Of a stretch of DNA of 64,000 bases, positions 59,149-64,000 are shown in pieces. This DNA is from Chryseobacterium sp. LAM-KRS1 (lineage in GTDB: Bacteria; Bacteroidota; Bacteroidia; Flavobacteriales; Weeksellaceae): positions 682,001-746,000 of the forward strand of contig NZ_JAAOIZ010000004.1 in the NCBI RefSeq assembly GCF_013184525.1, given 5' to 3'. Position numbers and translations under genes: made by a program. The notes under the pieces were generated by a model, which saw only the letters and a program-made list of their open reading frames with translations, did no database searches and was not told the origin of the DNA. The stretch's first letter is position 1; every line of letters begins with the position of its first letter.

Positions 59149-62100
59149 ATGCCAAAAATAAGATTAAATAAAGCGGTTAAGGAATTCAACATTTCGATGT
59201 CCAGATTAGTAGAGTTTTTACAGTCAAAGGATTTCGAGGTTGAAAACAATCCTAACGCTCAATTAGAAGAAGCGGCATATTCTGCATTGGAGGCTGAGTT
59301 TGCCAAGGATGGCGAACAACGTAAAGCTTCCCATGAGGTGGTGATCATTAAAGTTCCGGAAGAAAAACTGGAAATAGAAGAAAAGAAAACCCCTGAAGTA
59401 ATAAGAGCTAAAGCTAATAAACCAGAAACTAAAATTTTAGGTAAAATAGATTTGGATTCTAAAAAACCTGAGGCTGAAGAGATTTCTGAGGCTCCTGTAA
59501 CTCCTCCGGTTGAGAAGAAGGAAGAGATAGTGTCAGAACCGGAACCTGAAACTAAAGCAGCTACAGAGAAACAGGAATTTAAAGTTCTGGATAAAATTGA
59601 CTTGTCACAAATAGAGTCAAGAAACAGACCAGTTAAAAAAGATAAACCAAAAGTGGAGGAGAAAAAAGCTGAAGAAAAACCAATTGAAGTTGTGAAAGAA
59701 ACTCCAAAACCAGTTGTTGAAACTGAGGCCAAACCAATTGATGCTGTGAAGGAAGAATCTGTAAAAGATGACGAGCAATCTCAGGAGCCTCAGAAGATTG
59801 AAACCGTTTATCAAAAATTAGACGGACCTAAAATTGTTGGTGAAAAAATTGATTTAACGCAATTTGCTCCTAAGCCTAACTCAGGTGCGAAGAAGAAAAG
59901 AAAAAGGATTGAAAAACCTGGAGGACCTAATCAACAGAATACAGGGAACAATCAGCAGGCTGGAGGAAACAATCAGCAAGGGGGTCAAGGAAACCGTCCG
60001 CAAGGAGGTAATCAAGGCAATCGTCCACAAGGTCAGGGTGGTCAAGGTAATCGCCCGCAAGGTCAAGGTGGTCCTGGTGGAAACCGTCCTTACAATAATA
60101 ACAATCAAGGAAACCGTCCTCAAGGTCAGGGTGGAGGATTCAAGAAAGGAGGTCAGAATAATAGACCGGGGCAAAGAACAATGCCTGTGGAACTAACTGA
60201 TGAACAAGTAAAGAATCAGATTAAAGAAACCCTTGAGAAGTTAACTAATAAAGGAGGTAAATCTAAATCTGCTAAGCATAGAAAAGATAAGAGAACTTAT
60301 CGTAGAGAGCAGGATGAACGTCAGCAAGAGATTGATGCACAGGACAGAACATTAAAAGTTACTGAATTTATTACAGTAGGGGAACTTGCCAGTTTGATGA
60401 ACGTTTCTCCAACAGAAGTTATTTCTGCATGTTTCTCTCTAGGTGTTATGGTAACTATGAACCAGAGACTTGAAGCTGATACCTTGTTATTGGTAGCTGA
60501 TGAATTTGGTTATAAAATTGAGTTTTCGGATGCTGATCTTGAAGAAGCAGAATCTGAAGAAGATATGGATGCTGAGGAGGATCTTTCTCCAAGAGCACCA
60601 ATTGTAACCGTAATGGGACACGTTGACCACGGTAAAACATCCTTACTTGACTATATCAGAAAAACCAATGTTATCGCTGGTGAATCAGGAGGTATTACAC
60701 AGCACATTGGAGCATATAATGTGAAGTTAGAAAACGGGCAGAGGATTACCTTCCTGGATACTCCTGGTCACGAAGCCTTTACGGCTATGAGAGCAAGGGG
60801 TGCTCAGATTACCGATATTGCCATTATTGTAATTGCAGCCGATGATGATGTAATGCCTCAGACTAAAGAGGCGATCTCTCACGCGCAGGCAGCAGGTGTA
60901 CCAATGATTATCGCTTTGAATAAAGTTGATAAGCCGGGTGCAAATCCTGATAATATCCGTCAGCAATTATCTGGGATGAATATTTTGGTTGAAGAATGGG
61001 GTGGTAATGTTCAGGCTCAGGAAATTTCTGCGAAGTTTGGTAATAATATTGACCTTTTATTGGAGAAAGTGTTGCTTCAGGCAGAAATGCTTGAGCTGAA
61101 AGCTAATCCGAATAGAAATGCTCAGGGAGTTGTAATTGAAGCTTCTTTAGATAAAGGAAGAGGGTACGTAGCTACGATGCTTGTGCAAACCGGAACTTTA
61201 AGAGTTGGTGATTATGTACTTGCAGGGAAAAACCATGGTAAAGTGAAAGCAATGCTTGATGAACGTGGTAGAAACCTCAAAGAGGCAGGGCCATCAATCC
61301 CGGTTACTATTTTAGGTCTGGATGGTGCTCCTACAGCAGGGGATAAATTTAAAGTCTATGCTGATGAGAGTGAGGCAAAAACTATTGCCAATAAGAGAGA
61401 GCAGCTTCAAAGAGAACTTTCTATCAGAACTAAGAAACATACAACACTTGAAGAACTTGGAAGAAGAATTGCTCTAGGTGAGTTCAAGGAGTTGAATATA
61501 ATCCTGAAAGGTGACGTGGATGGTTCTGTTGAAGCATTATCAGATCAATTACAAAGGTTGTCAACGGAAGAGATCAGTGTTAATATCTTACATAAAGGAG
61601 TTGGTCAGATTACAGAATCTGATGTTAACTTAGCTACAGCTTCGGATGCTATTATCATTGGATTTAATGTTAGGGCTGGTGGTAATGCTAAAGAATTAGC
61701 AGATAAGGAAGAAATTGAGATCAGAACTTATTCTGTAATTTATGCAGCTATTGATGAGGTAAAAGAGGCAATGGAAGGTATGCTTTCTCCTGAAATTAAA
61801 GAGCAGGTAATTGGTAATGTGGAAATCAGAGAAGTATTTAAAATTTCGAAGGTGGGAACAATTGCCGGATGTATGGTTCTTTCAGGGAAGGTTACAAGAA
61901 GTGCTAAAGTAAGAGTTCTAAGAGATGGTATCGTTAAATTTGACGGGGAGCTGGAGAGTTTAAAGCGTTTTAAAGATGATGTGAAAGAAGTAACTAAAGG
62001 TTACGAATGTGGATTGAATTTAAAAGGTTATAACGATATTGAAATCGGCGATATTCTTGAGGTATATGAAGAAGTTGCAGTGAAGAAGAAATTGAAATAA
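59149..62100 (+). CDS. infB: Translation initiation factor IF-2
   Basis: The 983-aa GTPase brings initiator tRNA to the ribosome. An N-terminal IF2_N-like domain (about 1-55) is followed by a long charged region rich in Glu, Lys and Pro, and by a Gly/Gln/Asn/Arg low-complexity segment (about 255-343) with repeated GNRPQG units. The G domain starts near residue 485, with G1 [24 protein letters not shown], and [13 protein letters not shown]. Domains II-IV complete the factor. A terminator follows 24 bases past the stop. Confidence 0.97.
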   Translation: MPKIRLNKAVKEFNISMSRLVEFLQSKDFEVENNPNAQLEEAAYSALEAEFAKDGEQRKASHEVVIIKVPEEKLEIEEKKTPEVIRAKANKPETKILGKIDLDSKKPEAEEISEAPVTPPVEKKEEIVSEPEPETKAATEKQEFKVLDKIDLSQIESRNRPVKKDKPKVEEKKAEEKPIEVVKETPKPVVETEAKPIDAVKEESVKDDEQSQEPQKIETVYQKLDGPKIVGEKIDLTQFAPKPNSGAKKKRKRIEKPGGPNQQNTGNNQQAGGNNQQGGQGNRPQGGNQGNRPQGQGGQGNRPQGQGGPGGNRPYNNNNQGNRPQGQGGGFKKGGQNNRPGQRTMPVELTDEQVKNQIKETLEKLTNKGGKSKSAKHRKDKRTYRREQDERQQEIDAQDRTLKVTEFITVGELASLMNVSPTEVISACFSLGVMVTMNQRLEADTLLLVADEFGYKIEFSDADLEEAESEEDMDAEEDLSPRAPIVTVMGHVDHGKTSLLDYIRKTNVIAGESGGITQHIGAYNVKLENGQRITFLDTPGHEAFTAMRARGAQITDIAIIVIAADDDVMPQTKEAISHAQAAGVPMIIALNKVDKPGANPDNIRQQLSGMNILVEEWGGNVQAQEISAKFGNNIDLLLEKVLLQAEMLELKANPNRNAQGVVIEASLDKGRGYVATMLVQTGTLRVGDYVLAGKNHGKVKAMLDERGRNLKEAGPSIPVTILGLDGAPTAGDKFKVYADESEAKTIANKREQLQRELSIRTKKHTTLEELGRRIALGEFKELNIILKGDVDGSVEALSDQLQRLSTEEISVNILHKGVGQITESDVNLATASDAIIIGFNVRAGGNAKELADKEEIEIRTYSVIYAAIDEVKEAMEGMLSPEIKEQVIGNVEIREVFKISKVGTIAGCMVLSGKVTRSAKVRVLRDGIVKFDGELESLKRFKDDVKEVTKGYECGLNLKGYNDIEIGDILEVYEEVAVKKKLK

Positions 62101-62405
62101 TTTATTAATCATCTAAATATTTGAAAACCACTTTTTTACGAAAGTGGTTTTTTTTGTTTAAATATAATTTATATTGATTCTAAATTGTTTTTTTAACATT
62201 TTTTTATATTATCATTATTTAAGTTAAAAAGTCATAATAATATTATTTTTATTTAATATTTGCGCCTTTTTTTGATGAATAATTATTCAATTGTAGGTGA
62301 TTTTTGAATTAAAGTTAAATTTATTTGATGTTATTGGTTTGATGTATTTGTAAATATTAGTATTAATTAACATATTTGTCTTGTATATATTAAAATATGT
62401 TAATA
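62101..62405. other. 305-bp AT-rich region between infB and the SusC-like gene
   Basis: It holds the infB terminator (62125-62155) and then a very AT-rich stretch. Near-matches to TAnnTTTG occur (for example ATATTTG at 62268-62274), but none is exact at a useful distance from the start at 62406. No ORF or RNA gene was seen. Confidence 0.6.
62125..62155 (+). terminator. Terminator of the rimP-nusA-infB operon
   Basis: A 10-bp perfect stem (AAACCACTTT with AAAGTGGTTT) and a 6-nt loop are followed by a T run, 24 bases after the infB stop. Confidence 0.9.
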
Positions 62406-64000
62406 TGAATGTTAAATTACGGGTGGTGAGTGCTGGCGCGTTGTTTTTTATATGTGGCCTATATAATGCACAAACTGTTAAAAAAAATGACACAATCAAA
62501 TCAAAAGATATTGAGGAGGTTGTGGTTTTAGGATACAATAGAACTTTAACTAAGCCTAAGGATGTCAGTGCGAATACTACTGTAAATGCGGAGGTTTTAG
62601 AGAACAGGCCAAATGTTAGTTTTCTAAACTCATTACAAGGTTCTGCTCCTGGAGTTACTATTGCGTCTAATTCGGGTTCTCCTGGTTCTGCAAAAATTGA
62701 TCTGGTTATTAGAGGGATTTCATCACTTTCGGCAGATACAGAGCCATTAGTGATTATTGATGGGGTTCCTACTGGGGCTAATCAGTTTAGGAATTTAAAT
62801 TCGGAGGATATAGAATCTATCTCAATTTTGAGAGATGCGGCAGCGACTTCAATTTATGGAAATAGGGGAGCGAATGGAGTGTTGTTGATTAGAACTAAAG
62901 GAGGTAAGTTTAACTCAAAATTGAGATTAAGCTATAGTACTATGACTGGGGTTAGTGTTATGCCTAAAAACAAATATAATATGGCAAATGCTCAGCAGTT
63001 ACTTAGGATTCAAAAAAATAATAATCAAACAAATCTTACAGGCGGAAAGCTTACTGATGAAGAAATTGCAAACTATCCAATTAATACAAACTGGGAAAAA
63101 ACTTTCTTTAAGGCAGATGTTACGCAGCAACATAATGTTTCTGCAACTTTTGGTGGTGAAAATACATCGGTATATTCATCTTTAGGATATTTGGAGCAAG
63201 GAGGTTTAGTTCCGAATACGAATTTTAAGAGATTTACATTTAGAAATAATATCACAGGTAGATCAGCTGATAAGAGGTTTAATTATACTGCTATAGTTGG
63301 TTTGGGGTATTCTGCTAGAAAACAGCTGAATCAAGAGAGTAATTCTGGTATAAATGGAAATTATGTTCAAAACCCATTAATAGGATCTTTTCTTGCTTTG
63401 CCTTATATTGCTTCTGGGCAATATGCTAATGGTCGTGATCTATTTAATGCAATTGGGACTAATTCCGGAGGGGAGGGTAATTTTGCCTACATTCTTGAAG
63501 ATGTACTGAGAGGTGATCAATCCGTATTTGGACGTTTCAATGAAACTTCTATTTTCACTAATGTAACTACATCGTACAAACTTACAGACGACTTTACGCT
63601 TAATAATAGAACGGGGGTAGATGTTAAAATAGGCAATTCAATGGCAGGAAGAAATCCTAACGGGTATCTTTCGTTGGTGGTTGCTGCAACAAATGGGACA
63701 GAGTACGGAGGTAGTGAGACTATTGGTAACTCCAGAGAGCTGAACTTTACTACAGTTTCCAGCGTTAATTATAATAAAGTATTAGGAGATCATACTATTG
63801 GAGTAGGAGCATATTTAGAGTATAATAAGGTTCATTTCTATTCAAGTAGTCAAACTCAAAATGGTTTAGATCCAAGATCATTTGCGATTGGGTCAGGTGT
63901 CGGGTATATTGCTTTCGATCCTGTGAGAAATATTTATCTACCATCGGTTTCGGCATTTAAGGCTACTGCTGGTTCCCTTTCTTATTTTGCAACGGCAGAT
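62406..64000 (+). CDS. SusC/RagA-family TonB-linked outer-membrane protein, C-terminus cut by window edge
   Basis: The frame is open from the ATG at 62406 to the right edge, about 531 residues. A signal peptide (MNVKLRVVSAGALFFICG, ending near YNAQ) is followed by DIEEVVVLGYN, the TonB-box-like segment of SusC proteins. The plug domain follows with IRGISSLSADTEPLVIIDGVP and SISILRDAAATSIYGNRGANGVLLI, signature sequences of the family. The usual N-terminal CarboxypepD_reg domain of long SusC proteins is absent, so it is the short form. It imports oligomers across the outer membrane with a SusD partner, which would lie beyond the edge. An in-frame ATG at 62397 is an alternative start. Confidence 0.92.

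Noticed and set aside
59950..60160. Short tandem DNA repeats that could suggest a CRISPR-like array
   Set aside because: They are in-frame codons for a Gly/Gln/Asn/Arg tract within infB and lack regular unique spacers.

Overview
The window looks like a chromosome segment of a low-GC member of the Bacteroidota, most likely Chryseobacterium or a close relative in the Weeksellaceae (Flavobacteriales). Four things point there: five large secreted proteins ending in a type B (gliding-motility-type) type IX secretion signal; many genes preceded by the Bacteroidota -7 promoter element TAnnTTTG; a short NusA; and a SusC/RagA-type TonB-linked porin at the right edge. The genus is inferred from overall protein character, not from a search.

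Layout. 1-12.7 kb (minus strand): five paralogous T9SS type B proteins. Three have an N-terminal L-type lectin-like domain (one cut by the left edge) and two have a different N-terminal domain. They bracket the housekeeping pair rnhA-dnaB. 12.7-17.7 kb (minus): a TPR-like periplasmic protein, an MFS transporter, two lipoproteins, a GH3-family enzyme and a small repeat protein. 17.9-25.7 kb (plus): mfd, three tandem secreted proteins sharing a tail-fibre-like N-terminal motif, a lipoprotein and pth. 25.7-29.8 kb (minus): a small secreted protein, then a group of carbonic anhydrase, small exported protein, SulP transporter and second carbonic anhydrase that looks like a bicarbonate/CO2 handling unit.

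30.1-57.1 kb is a surface polysaccharide locus, almost all on the minus strand. It holds UDP-glucose dehydrogenase, rfbB, rfbA, an ABC exporter (Wzm/Wzt with a C-terminal extension), fdtA/fdtC/fdtB-like genes for a dTDP-3-acetamido-3,6-dideoxyhexose, about ten glycosyltransferases, an asparagine-synthase-like amidotransferase, a short SDR, several hexapeptide acyltransferases, and a ligase/carrier-protein/GNAT set that resembles a one-module acyl- or aminoacyl-transfer pathway. Only two genes run on the plus strand: the carrier protein and a methyltransferase, each with its own promoter-like sequence. No Wzx, Wzy, initiating phosphosugar transferase or O-antigen ligase is visible, so the glycan is probably exported by the ABC route and started and ligated by genes elsewhere.

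57.2-62.1 kb (plus): the rimP-nusA-infB operon, with a large hairpin in its leader. 62.4 kb to the end: start of a SusC/RagA-family receptor, cut by the window edge. No tRNA, rRNA, CRISPR array, insertion sequence or recognisable phage-defence system was seen.
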